A DNA stretch of 40,792 nt, taken from positions 1 to 40,792 of the forward strand of contig NZ_JASISZ010000025.1 of assembly GCF_030063355.1 (NCBI RefSeq). Direction: 5' to 3'. Every line of letters begins with the position of its first letter. Within the stretch, counting starts at the first letter, position 1. The stretch comes from Streptomyces sp. PH10-H1. Lineage in GTDB: Bacteria; Actinomycetota; Actinomycetes; Streptomycetales; Streptomycetaceae. Position numbers and translations under genes: made by a program. The notes beneath the pieces are model-generated. The model was not told the DNA's origin. It saw only the letters and a list, made by a program, of their open reading frames with translations, and ran no database searches. Below are positions 17,701 to 24,424 of the stretch, in pieces.

Positions 17701-18348
17701 CTCGCGGGAGAACTGCGCCGCGCCCGCGCGACCGTGCGGGAGGTGCCGGTGCCCCCCGTCCTCACCGCCTCGCAGCTGATGCGGCTGGCCGCCGATCCGG
17801 ACGGCTTCGCACGCGAACTCGCCCGGCCCATGCCGCGCGCGCCGCAGCCCGCCGCCCGCCGTGGCACCCGCTTCCACGCCTGGGTCGAGTCCCGCTTCGA
17901 CGAGCGTCCGCTCTTCGCCCCCGAGGACCTGCCCGGTGTCGAGGGCGGTGACGAGATCGACGATGAGCGGGACCTGGCCGCCCTCAAGGAGGCGTTCCTC
18001 CGCACTCCGTACGCCGACCGCGCCCCCTTCCGCGTCGAGGCGCCCTTCCAGCTGGCCCTGGCGGGCCGCATGATCCGCGGCCGTATCGACGCGGTCTACC
18101 GCGAGGAGGGCGCCGAAGGCACGGACGGCGACACCTTCGAGATAGTCGACTGGAAGACCAATCGCTCCCGGTCCGCAGACCCGCTCCAGCTGGCCCTCTA
18201 CCGCCTCGCCTGGGCCGAGCAGCACGGTCTGCCGCTCCACCGGGTCACCGCCGTGTTCCTCTACGTCCGTACCGGTGACGTCGTCCGGCCCCCGTCGCTG
18301 CCCGACCGTCCGGCCCTGGAGCGCCTTCTCCTGGACCAGCCGCAGTGA
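14752..18348 (+). CDS. adnB: AdnB-like subunit of the AdnAB helicase-nuclease
   Basis: A 1198-residue UvrD-like helicase with a C-terminal PD-(D/E)XK nuclease, the expected partner of the AdnA-like protein. Walker A GAGSGKTT is at 39-46, DEYQDT near 297, GDPCQAIYGWRGA near 326 and TAHKSKGLEWDVV near 680. The nuclease has RGTRFHAWVE (about 1036), GRIDAVY (about 1108), EIVDWKTNRS (about 1130) and QLALYRL, and lacks the iron-sulfur cysteines seen in AdnA, as expected for AdnB. Two low-complexity insertions stand out: four VGP repeats near residue 97 and an Asp/Gly/Glu-rich stretch with (GD)n and DRPADRPAD at about 860-945. The GTG start at 14752 has no ribosome site and follows a -10-like TAGCCT, suggesting leaderless translation. 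A hairpin at 18355-18374 follows the stop. Confidence 0.9.
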   Translation: MAARITDPEQLKALLGIPFTPEQMECVTAPLAPNVIVAGAGSGKTTVMAARVVWLVGTGQVAPEEVLGLTFTNKAAGELSERVRRALVQAGITDPDPVGPVGPVGPVGPAGSADAVGPAGPGAAPGEGAGGDPQISTYHAFAGQLLKEHGLRIGLEPTARLLADATRYQLAAKVLRAAPGPYPALTKSLPALVSDLLALEGEVNEHLVPLDRLRAFDTGWLDDLAPVKLSNADLRKLPETAQARQDLTGLAAAYREQKQRRDLLDFGDQIALSATVARTRPEVGRILREQYKVVLLDEYQDTSVAQRLLLAGLFGGEGTGHPVTAVGDPCQAIYGWRGASVANLDDFPAHFPNADGTPARRFSLSENRRSGGRLLDLANGLATELRARHEGVEALRPAPGAERDGLVRCALLSSQAEEIDWIADSLAHLVNTGTEPGEIAVLCRTTGHFADIHAALVARDIPVEVVGLSGLLHLPEVADLVAVCEVLHDPTANASLVRLLTGPRWRIGARDLALLGRRARVLVRYGPAGGEDDPERRLAAAVEGVDPAEVVSLADALETFLDSDPGDDLPFSPEARVRFARLAAEIRDLRRALADPLMDVLHRVLAVTGLEVELSASPHALAARRRETLNAFLDIAATFASLDGEATLLAFLGFLRTAAQYEKGLDSSLPGGENTVKVLTAHKSKGLEWDVVAVPGLVKKGFPNERGRELWTANAKVLPHALRGDAATLPDVGAWSKAGLDTFRDAMKEHNRIEELRLGYVTFTRPRSLLLGSGYWWGPTQKTPYGPSAFLDALRLHCEAGHGEIEQWTEAPAEDAVNPALATSVEHAWPLPLDPTALERRRQAARTVLAYLDAPPEHAHAFGDGDGDGDGEADDAGEPAFDEADWADEEERLDEEWAGADWDELLAERPAGHPAGATDLADGPIDRSADGSADRPADRPADPGHTEAGTAAGVPARAHPEPSHALVPEESRLVASWDRDLDALAGELRRARATVREVPVPPVLTASQLMRLAADPDGFARELARPMPRAPQPAARRGTRFHAWVESRFDERPLFAPEDLPGVEGGDEIDDERDLAALKEAFLRTPYADRAPFRVEAPFQLALAGRMIRGRIDAVYREEGAEGTDGDTFEIVDWKTNRSRSADPLQLALYRLAWAEQHGLPLHRVTAVFLYVRTGDVVRPPSLPDRPALERLLLDQPQ
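15042..15077. repeat. Four perfect 9-bp repeats encoding VGP in adnB
   Basis: GGTCGGCCC is repeated four times (15042, 15051, 15060, 15069), encoding a collagen-like Val-Gly-Pro run within helicase domain 1A of AdnB, just after AGITDPD. It keeps the frame and looks like recent slippage in a surface loop. Confidence 0.8.
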
Positions 18349-18354
18349 CGTCCA

Positions 18355-18374
18355 GGGCCTCCGGCCGGAGGCCC
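18355..18374 (+). terminator. Hairpin after adnB
   Basis: GGGCCTCC-GGCC-GGAGGCCC is a perfect 8-bp stem starting 6 nt after the adnB stop. There is no T-tract, which is common for Streptomyces terminators. Confidence 0.7.
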
Positions 18375-18387
18375 ACCGCACGCCCGT

Positions 18388-18393
18388 TAGGCT
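18388..18393 (+). promoter_or_regulatory. Leaderless-type -10 box of the M20 peptidase gene
   Basis: TAGGCT within CCCGTTAGGCTCA, 7 nt before the ATG at 18401, nearly identical to the block in front of adnB. No ribosome site intervenes. Confidence 0.5.
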
Positions 18394-18400
18394 CAACGGC

Positions 18401-19828
18401 ATGAGCCCCGCCCCGGACAGCGCCGTCCACGCGTATATCGACAAACACCGCTCCGCGTTCCTCGCCGACCTCGTCGAGTGGCTGCGGATCCCGTCCGTCT
18501 CCGCGGACCCCGCGCGCTCGGGCGATGTGCTGAGCAGCGCGCAGTGGCTGGCCGCGAAGCTCGCTGAGACCGGCTTCCCGGTCACCGAGGTCTGGGAGAC
18601 GGCGGGGCTCCCCGCGGTCTTCGCCGAGTGGCCTTCCGGCGACCCGCAGGCCCCGACCGTCCTGGTCTACGGCCACCATGACGTCCAGCCCGCGGCCCGC
18701 GAGGACGGCTGGGACACCGACCCGTTCGAGCCGCATACGGCCGACGGCCGGATCTACGCCCGGGGCGCGGCCGACGACAAGGGCCAGGTCCTCTTCCATA
18801 CGCTGGGCCTGCGCGCCCACCTCGCCGCGACCGGCAGGTCCGCGCCCGCCGTGAACCTCAAGCTGCTGATCGAGGGCGAGGAGGAGTCCGGTTCGCCGAA
18901 CTTCCTCGCGATGATCCAGGAGCGGGCCGGCCGGCTGGCCTGCGACACCGTGATCGTCTCCGACACCGGCATGTGGTCGGAGGACACCCCGACCGTCTGC
19001 ACCGGCATGCGCGGCCTGGCCGACTGCCAGGTCGACCTGTACGGGCCCGACCAGGACATCCACTCCGGGTCGTTCGGCGGCGCGGTCCCCAACCCGGCCA
19101 CCGAGGCCGCCCGGCTGGTCGCCGCGCTGCACGACGAGAACCGCCGGGTGGCGATCCCGGGGTTCTACGACGGGGTCGTCGAGCTGACCGCCCGTGAGCG
19201 GGAGCTCTTCGCCGCGCTGCCGTTCGAGGAGTCGCGGTGGCTCCGTACCGCCAAGTCCCACGGGGCTCTCGGCGAGGCGGACCACACCACCCTGGAACGT
19301 ATCTGGGCCCGGCCGACCGCCGAGGTCAACGGCATCTACGGCGGTTACCAGGGCCCCGGCGGCAAGACCATCGTCCCGGCGTCCGCCCACCTCAAGCTGT
19401 CCTTCCGGCTGGTCGCGGGCCAGGACACGGGCACGGTGCGGCAACTGGTCACCGACTGGGTCGCCGCCCGCCTCCCGGACGGCATCCGCCACGAGGTCAC
19501 CTTCTGGGGCGCCACCCGGCCCTGCCTGACTCCGCTGGACCACCCGGCACTGCAGTCCGTCGTCCGGTCGATGGGCCGGGCCTTCCAGCAGGAGATCCTC
19601 TTCACCCGGGAGGGCGGTTCAGGACCGGCCGCGGACCTGCAGGACGTCCTGGGCGTACCGGTGCTGTTCCTGGGAATCTCCGTGCCGTCCGACGGTTGGC
19701 ACTCGGTGAACGAGAAGGTCGAGCTCGACCTCCTGTTCAAGGGTGTGGAGACCGCCGCCTACCTGTGGGGCGACCTCGCCGAGAACTGGCGCACCGCCCC
19801 CGCCGACCCCACCGGCACCACGCACTGA
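18401..19828 (+). CDS. M20 family metallopeptidase (dipeptidase)
   Basis: A 475-residue zinc aminoacylase/dipeptidase of family M20. The metal-site motifs are in order: YGHHDVQP (first His and catalytic Asp, about 89-96), GAADDKGQ (bridging Asp, about 125-132), EGEEESGSPN (catalytic Glu and metal Glu, about 163-172), SDTGMW (second metal Asp side) and SGPAADLQD with a C-terminal DGWHSVNEKV carrying the last metal His. The dimerisation domain lies between about 205 and 370. It probably hydrolyses dipeptides or N-acyl amino acids in the cytosol. The ATG at 18401 follows a TAGGCT box by 7 nt, so it is probably transcribed leaderless and separately from adnB. Confidence 0.9.
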   Translation: MSPAPDSAVHAYIDKHRSAFLADLVEWLRIPSVSADPARSGDVLSSAQWLAAKLAETGFPVTEVWETAGLPAVFAEWPSGDPQAPTVLVYGHHDVQPAAREDGWDTDPFEPHTADGRIYARGAADDKGQVLFHTLGLRAHLAATGRSAPAVNLKLLIEGEEESGSPNFLAMIQERAGRLACDTVIVSDTGMWSEDTPTVCTGMRGLADCQVDLYGPDQDIHSGSFGGAVPNPATEAARLVAALHDENRRVAIPGFYDGVVELTARERELFAALPFEESRWLRTAKSHGALGEADHTTLERIWARPTAEVNGIYGGYQGPGGKTIVPASAHLKLSFRLVAGQDTGTVRQLVTDWVAARLPDGIRHEVTFWGATRPCLTPLDHPALQSVVRSMGRAFQQEILFTREGGSGPAADLQDVLGVPVLFLGISVPSDGWHSVNEKVELDLLFKGVETAAYLWGDLAENWRTAPADPTGTTH

Positions 19829-19902
19829 ACTCGCTGAATTCACTCGCAACGACAACCGCGCAACCGCGTACCGCAGGTACGCACGGGGAGTTGGAAGCAG
19901 CC

Positions 19903-20829
19903 TTGTCCGAGACCGACCTGTCAACCCAGCCGCTGGCCCTCGCCCAGGCGGGCGTGGACCGCGCCGCCCACCACCGTCTCGACGAGGCGTGGCTGGCCGC
20001 CGCCTGGAGTCATCCGACCACCCGCGTCTTCGTGGTCTCCGGCGGCCAGGTCCTGGTCGAGGAGACGGACGGCCGCACCGAACTCGTCATGGTCCCGGCC
20101 TTCGACGCTCCCGAGACCGAGACCCACCGCTACTTCCTCGGCCTCGGCGACGACGGCGTGCGGTACTTCGCGCTGCAGAAGGACTCGCTGCCCGGCCGGA
20201 TGGACGACGTGGCCAGGGCGGCCGGACTGCGCGAGGTGGCCGGGCTGCTCTCCCCGCTGGAGGCCGGTCTGATGGTCCACGCGGTCGCGCTGGAGAACTG
20301 GCAGCGGATGCACCGCTTCTGCTCCCGCTGCGGCGAGCGCACGGTCATCGCCGCCGCGGGCCACATCCGGCGCTGCCAGGCGTGCGGCGCGGAGCACTAC
20401 CCGCGCACCGACCCGGCCGTGATCATGCTGGTGACGGACGACCAGGACCGCGCGCTGCTGGGCCGCCAGGCGCACTGGCCGGAGGGGCGTTTCTCGACGC
20501 TCGCGGGCTTCGTGGAGCCGGGCGAGTCGCTCGAGCAGGCGGTGGTCCGAGAGACCGCGGAGGAGGCGGGGGTGGCGGTCGGCGACGTGACATATGTCGC
20601 GAGCCAGCCGTGGCCGTTCCCGTCGAGCCTGATGCTCGGCTTCATGGCCCGCGCCACGTCCCCCGACATCCAGGTCGACGGCGAGGAGATCCACGAGGCC
20701 CGCTGGTTCTCCCGCGAGGACCTGCGCAAGGGCATCGAGTCCGGGGAGATCCTGCCGCCGGGCGGCATCTCCATCGCGGCCCGCCTGATGGAGCTCTGGT
20801 ACGGGAGCCCGTTCCCGGCAGCCGGATAG
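19903..20829 (+). CDS. nudC: NAD(+)/NADH diphosphatase NudC
   Basis: A 308-residue Nudix hydrolase that cleaves NADH to NMNH and AMP and, in the best-studied family members, removes NAD caps from RNA. It has the NudC zinc ribbon CSRCG...CQACG (about 146-169), the Nudix box beginning GFVEPGE with RETAEEAGV (about 204-227) and the NudC signature SQPWPFPSS (about 237-245). The start is uncertain: I use the TTG at 19903, with GGAAG just upstream; a TTG at 19891 and longer open frames upstream lack a ribosome site. It lies 74 nt after the M20 gene and converges on the mycoredoxin gene, as in mycobacteria (from memory). Confidence 0.88.
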   Translation: MSETDLSTQPLALAQAGVDRAAHHRLDEAWLAAAWSHPTTRVFVVSGGQVLVEETDGRTELVMVPAFDAPETETHRYFLGLGDDGVRYFALQKDSLPGRMDDVARAAGLREVAGLLSPLEAGLMVHAVALENWQRMHRFCSRCGERTVIAAAGHIRRCQACGAEHYPRTDPAVIMLVTDDQDRALLGRQAHWPEGRFSTLAGFVEPGESLEQAVVRETAEEAGVAVGDVTYVASQPWPFPSSLMLGFMARATSPDIQVDGEEIHEARWFSREDLRKGIESGEILPPGGISIAARLMELWYGSPFPAAG

Positions 20830-20866
20830 CGAGCCGCCGGACTACGGGCCGCCCGGACAACGGGCC
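20821..20866. repeat. 15-bp tandem repeat including the nudC stop
   Basis: GCCGGATAGCGAGCC, GCCGGACTACGGGCC and GCCCGGACAACGGGCC follow each other, with the nudC stop TAG in the first unit. A fourth partial unit runs into the hairpin at 20872. Confidence 0.7.
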
Positions 20867-20871
20867 GCCGA

Positions 20872-20890
20872 GCCGGGGGCGCGCCCCGGC
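20872..20890. terminator. Hairpin between convergent nudC and mycoredoxin genes
   Basis: GCCGGGG-GCGCG-CCCCGGC forms a 7-bp GC stem in the 75-bp gap between the two converging genes. It could serve both strands. Confidence 0.6.
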
Positions 20891-20904
20891 CCGGCGAGGG
20901 TGCG

Positions 20905-21147
20905 TCAGACGCTGAGCTTCTGCTTGACCTGCGCCAGCGAGGGGTTCGCGAGCGCCGATCCATCCGGGAAGAGGACGGTGGGGACCAGCTGGTTGCCGCC
21001 GTTGACCTTCTCGACGAACGCCGCGGACTCCGGGTCGTTCTCGATGTTGACCTCGGTGTAGCCGATGCCCTCGCGGTCCATCTGGCTCTTGAGCCGACGG
21101 CAGTATCCGCACCAGGTGGTGCTGTACATCGTCACAGTGCCCGACAT
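20905..21147 (-). CDS. mrx1: Mycoredoxin (glutaredoxin-like, CGYC)
   Basis: An 80-residue glutaredoxin-fold oxidoreductase. The active site TTWCGYC is at residues 10-16 (Cys13, Cys16), followed by LVPTVLFPDG with the cis-Pro in VPT and a short C-terminal helix. CGYC in an actinobacterium is the hallmark of mycoredoxin-1, which reduces mycothiol mixed disulfides. The length is typical. The ATG at 21147 has GGAG 9 nt upstream; a longer upstream reading is not needed. It is divergent from uvrD2 and convergent with nudC, the same trio as in mycobacteria (from memory). Confidence 0.88.
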   Translation of the reverse strand: MSGTVTMYSTTWCGYCRRLKSQMDREGIGYTEVNIENDPESAAFVEKVNGGNQLVPTVLFPDGSALANPSLAQVKQKLSV

Positions 21148-21256
21148 TGGTGTCCGCTCCTCACAACCGGTGAAATCTTCGATCCGGAGAACGCTAACCC
21201 CCACCGCCCGCATTCCTCGTTCCCCGCCGGTCGCGATCCGACAATCACACCTCGGC

Positions 21257-21265
21257 TGTGGATAA
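21257..21265 (-). promoter_or_regulatory. DnaA-box-like site between mrx1 and uvrD2
   Basis: TGTGGATAA is the complement of the perfect DnaA consensus TTATCCACA. It sits in the 157-bp divergent promoter region, 40 bp before the uvrD2 start. A 14-bp core (AAAGTTATCCACAG) is shared exactly with the site at 27803. Confidence 0.5.
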
Positions 21266-21304
21266 CTTTCCCGGTCGCCTCCGCGGACCTGACAGCATGG
21301 CGGG

Positions 21305-23497
21305 GTGACCGCACCAACGCACACCTCCCTCTTCCCAGCAGTACCGGACTCCCCGGACGCCGTGCTCGACGGGCTCGACCCGGAACAGCGCGAGGTCGCC
21401 ACCGCCCTGCACGGGCCGGTCTGCGTGCTGGCCGGCGCCGGCACGGGCAAGACCCGGGCGATCACCCACCGGATCGCCTACGGGGTGCGGGCGGGGATAC
21501 TGCAGCCCGGAAGTGTGCTCGCGGTCACCTTCACCGCCCGCGCGGCGGGGGAGATGCGCGGACGGCTGCGACAGCTCGGCGCGGGCGGCGTACAGGCCCG
21601 TACCTTCCACTCCGCCGCGCTGCGCCAGCTCCAGTACTTCTGGCCGCGCGCCATCGGCGGCGACATGCCCCGGCTCGTCGAGCGCAAGGTCCAGCTCGTC
21701 GCCGAGGCCGGCGCCCGCTGCCGGATCCGGCTGGACCGCAATGAGCTGCGCGATGTCACCGGCGAGATCGAATGGTGCAAGGTCACCCAGACCGTTCCCG
21801 AGGACTATCCGGCCGCCGCCGCGAAGTCCGGCCGTGAGGTCCCCCGGGACCCGGCCGAGATCGCCAAGATCTACACGGCCTATGAGCAGCTCAAACGCGA
21901 CCGGGGCGTCATCGACTTCGAGGACGTCCTGCTGCTCACCGTGGGCGTCCTGCAGGAGCGCCCGGATGTCGCGGAGACCATCCGCTCCCAGTACCAGCAC
22001 TTCGTCGTCGACGAGTACCAGGACGTCAGCCCGCTCCAGCAGCGGCTGCTGGACCTGTGGCTCGGCGGCCGGGACAACATCTGCGTGGTGGGCGACGCCT
22101 CGCAGACCATCTACTCCTTCACCGGCGCCACCCCCGACTACCTGCTCGGCTTCCGCTCCCGGCACCCGGAAGCCACCGTCGTGAAGCTCGTGCGCGACTA
22201 CCGTTCCACCCCGCAGGTGGTGCAGCTGGCCAACGGACTGCTGTCCCAGGCCAGGGGCCAGGCGGCCCAGCACCGCCTGGAGCTGATCTCGCAGCGCGAG
22301 CCGGGCCCCGAGCCCGCCTACACCGAGTACGTGGACGAGCCCACCGAGGCCGAGGGCACCGCCCGCCGGATCAAGGAACTCATCGCCGGCGGTGTGCGGC
22401 CCAGCGAGATCGCCGTCCTCTACCGCATCAACGCCCAGTCCGAGGTCTACGAGCAGGCGCTCGCCGACGCCGGGGTGCCGTACCAGCTGCGCGGAGCGGA
22501 GCGGTTCTTCGAGCGGCCCGAGGTCCGCGAGGCCGGGCTGCTGCTGCGCGGCGCCGCCCGCGCGGGAGCCGGCTCCGACCCCGGTCTGGCGGACGCGGAG
22601 GTGCCCGAGCACGTCAGGGCCGTGCTCGGTTCCCGCGGCTGGGCCCCAGAGCCGCCCGCCGGATCGGGCGCGGTCCGGGACCGCTGGGAGTCGCTGGCCG
22701 CCCTGGTGCGGCTCGCCGACGACTTCGCGCTGGCCCGGCCCGAGGCCACCTTGTCGGACCTCGTCGCCGAACTGGACGAGCGCGCCAACGCCCAGCACGC
22801 CCCCACGGTCGAGGGTGTCACCCTCGCCTCGCTGCACGCCGCCAAGGGCCTGGAGTGGGACGCGGTGTTCCTCGTCGGCCTCACCGAGGGCATGATGCCG
22901 ATCACCTACGCCAAGACGGACGAGCAGGTCGAGGAGGAACGGCGGCTGCTGTACGTCGGCGTCACCCGGGCCCGTTTCCACCTGTCCCTGTCCTGGGCGC
23001 TGTCACGTTCGCCCGGCGGCCGCGCCACCCGCAAGCCCTCACGCTTCCTGGACGGCCTGCGGCCCGGTTCCGCCACTCGCGGCACGGGAAACCGCTCCGC
23101 GGGCGGTACTGGCGGCATCGAGCGCGGTGCGGCGGCAGCCAAGCGCAAGCGCGGCCCGATCCGCTGCCGGGTCTGCGGCCGCACCCTGTCGGAGGCTGGC
23201 GAGATCAAGTTGATGCGCTGCGAGGACTGCCCGTCGGACCTGGACGAGGGGCTGTACGAGCGGCTGCGGGACTGGCGGATGGAGCAGGCCAGGGAGCTGG
23301 GCCAGCCCGCGTACTGCGTCTTCACCGACAAGACGCTGCTGGCCATCGCGGAGGTACGGCCCTCCGGCCCGGCTGAACTCTCCTCGATCGCCGGCGTCGG
23401 CGCCCGAAAACTGGACAAGTTCGGCGCCGAGGTCCTGGCGCTCTGTACTGGTGCAGAACCCGGTGACGAACCTGTTGCAGAAGAACCAGAAAAATAG
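21305..23497 (+). CDS. uvrD2: ATP-dependent DNA helicase UvrD2
   Basis: A 730-residue superfamily 1 helicase. Walker A GAGTGKT is at 44-50, DEYQDVSP at about 236-243, GDASQTIYSFTGA near 262, ASLHAAKGLEW near 510 and YVGVTRARFHL near 553. The C-terminus has the UvrD2-specific tetracysteine motif C621-x2-C624-x14-C639-x2-C642 and then an HRDC domain (about 655-720, with SIAGVGARKLDKFG). In mycobacterial UvrD2 the tetracysteine module is needed for unwinding (recalled). The GTG start at 21305 has no clear ribosome site. The last codons overlap the AT-rich part of the wblC promoter. Confidence 0.92.
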   Translation: MTAPTHTSLFPAVPDSPDAVLDGLDPEQREVATALHGPVCVLAGAGTGKTRAITHRIAYGVRAGILQPGSVLAVTFTARAAGEMRGRLRQLGAGGVQARTFHSAALRQLQYFWPRAIGGDMPRLVERKVQLVAEAGARCRIRLDRNELRDVTGEIEWCKVTQTVPEDYPAAAAKSGREVPRDPAEIAKIYTAYEQLKRDRGVIDFEDVLLLTVGVLQERPDVAETIRSQYQHFVVDEYQDVSPLQQRLLDLWLGGRDNICVVGDASQTIYSFTGATPDYLLGFRSRHPEATVVKLVRDYRSTPQVVQLANGLLSQARGQAAQHRLELISQREPGPEPAYTEYVDEPTEAEGTARRIKELIAGGVRPSEIAVLYRINAQSEVYEQALADAGVPYQLRGAERFFERPEVREAGLLLRGAARAGAGSDPGLADAEVPEHVRAVLGSRGWAPEPPAGSGAVRDRWESLAALVRLADDFALARPEATLSDLVAELDERANAQHAPTVEGVTLASLHAAKGLEWDAVFLVGLTEGMMPITYAKTDEQVEEERRLLYVGVTRARFHLSLSWALSRSPGGRATRKPSRFLDGLRPGSATRGTGNRSAGGTGGIERGAAAAKRKRGPIRCRVCGRTLSEAGEIKLMRCEDCPSDLDEGLYERLRDWRMEQARELGQPAYCVFTDKTLLAIAEVRPSGPAELSSIAGVGARKLDKFGAEVLALCTGAEPGDEPVAEEPEK

Positions 23498-23528
23498 TTT
23501 GCGCGCGGCCAGGAAGTCCCCATAGCCT
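23488..23528 (+). promoter_or_regulatory. wblC/whiB7 promoter with AT-rich WblC-box
   Basis: An AT-rich AGAAAAATAG (23488-23497) directly precedes -35 TTGCGC (23499-23504); an 18-bp spacer leads to -10 TAGCCT (23523-23528). AT-rich DNA just upstream of the -35 is the known signature of WhiB7/WblC-activated sigma-A promoters, contacted by the AT-hook. The box coincides with the last codons and stop of uvrD2. The predicted start is near 23535, giving a leader of about 530 nt. Confidence 0.75.
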
Positions 23529-23629
23529 TCCGGAGCACGGTCACTGCGGCTCTTCCAAGAGCCGGGGAGATCGTGATGTACTGAGTAAGCACCACAGGCC
23601 CTACGAGACGCCGAGAGGAGGCGAAGACC

Positions 23630-23938
23630 ATGACCATCATCATCGAGACCATCAAAATGACCGATCGTCCGGTCGTCGCCACCTGCCCGCTCGGCTCCCC
23701 GCTGCCCGGCACCGGTATGTCCGCTGCCCCGGCTCTGCGCCTGGCGTCCCTCGCGGAACTCTCGATCCGCGAGCGCAACGAGCGAGCGACCAAGGCACTG
23801 CTGGTAACGGAGACGAAGGCCCCGGCCCATGTCTTCACGCCCAATGGTGCCGGCGGTCACAGCACAAATGGACAGAAGCAGCAGCACCTCTCGATGTGGG
23901 CCTTCCGCGGGCTCGAACCCTGGAGCGATCCAGTCTGA
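23630..23938 (+). CDS. wblC upstream ORF (leader peptide, 102 aa)
   Basis: A 102-codon ORF inside the wblC leader, preceded by GAGAGGAGG 8-9 nt before the ATG, so it should be translated well. The sequence starts MTIIIETIKMTDRPVV and ends MWAFRGLEPWSDPV; no known domain is visible. In Streptomyces and mycobacteria wblC/whiB7 is preceded by a uORF whose translation controls attenuation (established). Here the last 12 codons (from 23903) contain one strand of a possible antiterminator, and the stop codon (23936-23938) lies in a second hairpin just ahead of the terminator. The role is therefore probably the act of translation rather than the peptide. Confidence 0.8.
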   Translation: MTIIIETIKMTDRPVVATCPLGSPLPGTGMSAAPALRLASLAELSIRERNERATKALLVTETKAPAHVFTPNGAGGHSTNGQKQQHLSMWAFRGLEPWSDPV

Positions 23939-23963
23939 TCAACGATCAGACCGGCACCTTCCA

Positions 23964-24006
23964 GGGCCGCGGAATCCCAGACCGGGATCCGCGGCCCTTC
24001 TGTTTT
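23964..24006 (+). terminator. wblC attenuator terminator with preceding hairpins
   Basis: Arms GGGCCGCGGAATCCC (23964-23978) and GGGATCCGCGGCCC (23984-23997) pair with one bulged A and are followed by TTCTGTTTT. It lies between the uORF stop and the wblC start, so it must be bypassed for wblC expression. Two small hairpins precede it: CTGGA-GCGA-TCCAG (23920-23933) and TCTGATC-AAC-GATCAGA (23934-23950). Confidence 0.88.
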
Positions 24007-24064
24007 CTCCAGCCGAAACACCGGCCCACCGGCCGGACCCAGACAGACGAGGAATACCAAGACC

Positions 24065-24424
24065 GTGCATGCCACCCCGCACGCCCCGTCCGTATCGCCC
24101 ACAGACCCGCTTCCCCCGCCCGCGGTCCACTCGGAGGTCCCGTTGCTGCCCCTGACCGAGCTCGATGACGAAATCGAGCGCCTCGGTGTACCCGTCCCCT
24201 GCCGGACCTACGACCCGGAGGTCTTCTTCGCGGAGTCCCCGGCCGACGTCGAGTACGCCAAGTCGCTCTGCCAGACCTGTCCGGTCCGCGAGGCATGCCT
24301 CGCCGGGGCGAAGGACCGCCGTGAGCCCTGGGGTGTCTGGGGCGGCGAGCTCTTCATCCAGGGCGTCGTCGTCGCCCGGAAGCGCCCCCGTGGCCGTCCG
24401 CGCAAGAACGCAGTAGCGGTGTGA
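24065..24424 (+). CDS. wblC: WhiB-family regulator WblC/WhiB7
   Basis: A 119-residue iron-sulfur transcription factor that binds sigma-A region 4 and activates intrinsic antibiotic-resistance genes. Four cluster cysteines are visible: Cys46, Cys69, Cys72 and Cys78 (C-x22-C-x2-C-x5-C). The sigma-contact turn EPWGVWGG is at 87-94 and the AT-hook RGRPRK at 109-114; the AT-hook separates WblC/WhiB7 from other Wbl proteins. The GTG start at 24065 has GAGGA about 11 nt upstream. Its own promoter region carries the AT-rich box expected for autoactivation. The stop overlaps the start of the next small gene (GTGA). Downstream of uvrD2, as in mycobacteria. Confidence 0.95.
   Translation: MHATPHAPSVSPTDPLPPPAVHSEVPLLPLTELDDEIERLGVPVPCRTYDPEVFFAESPADVEYAKSLCQTCPVREACLAGAKDRREPWGVWGGELFIQGVVVARKRPRGRPRKNAVAV

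Noticed and set aside
14491..18585. Over 1300-codon minus-strand frame opposite adnB
   Set aside because: Same reason: the plus strand encodes a full helicase-nuclease with all motifs, and the reverse frame has no recognisable domain.
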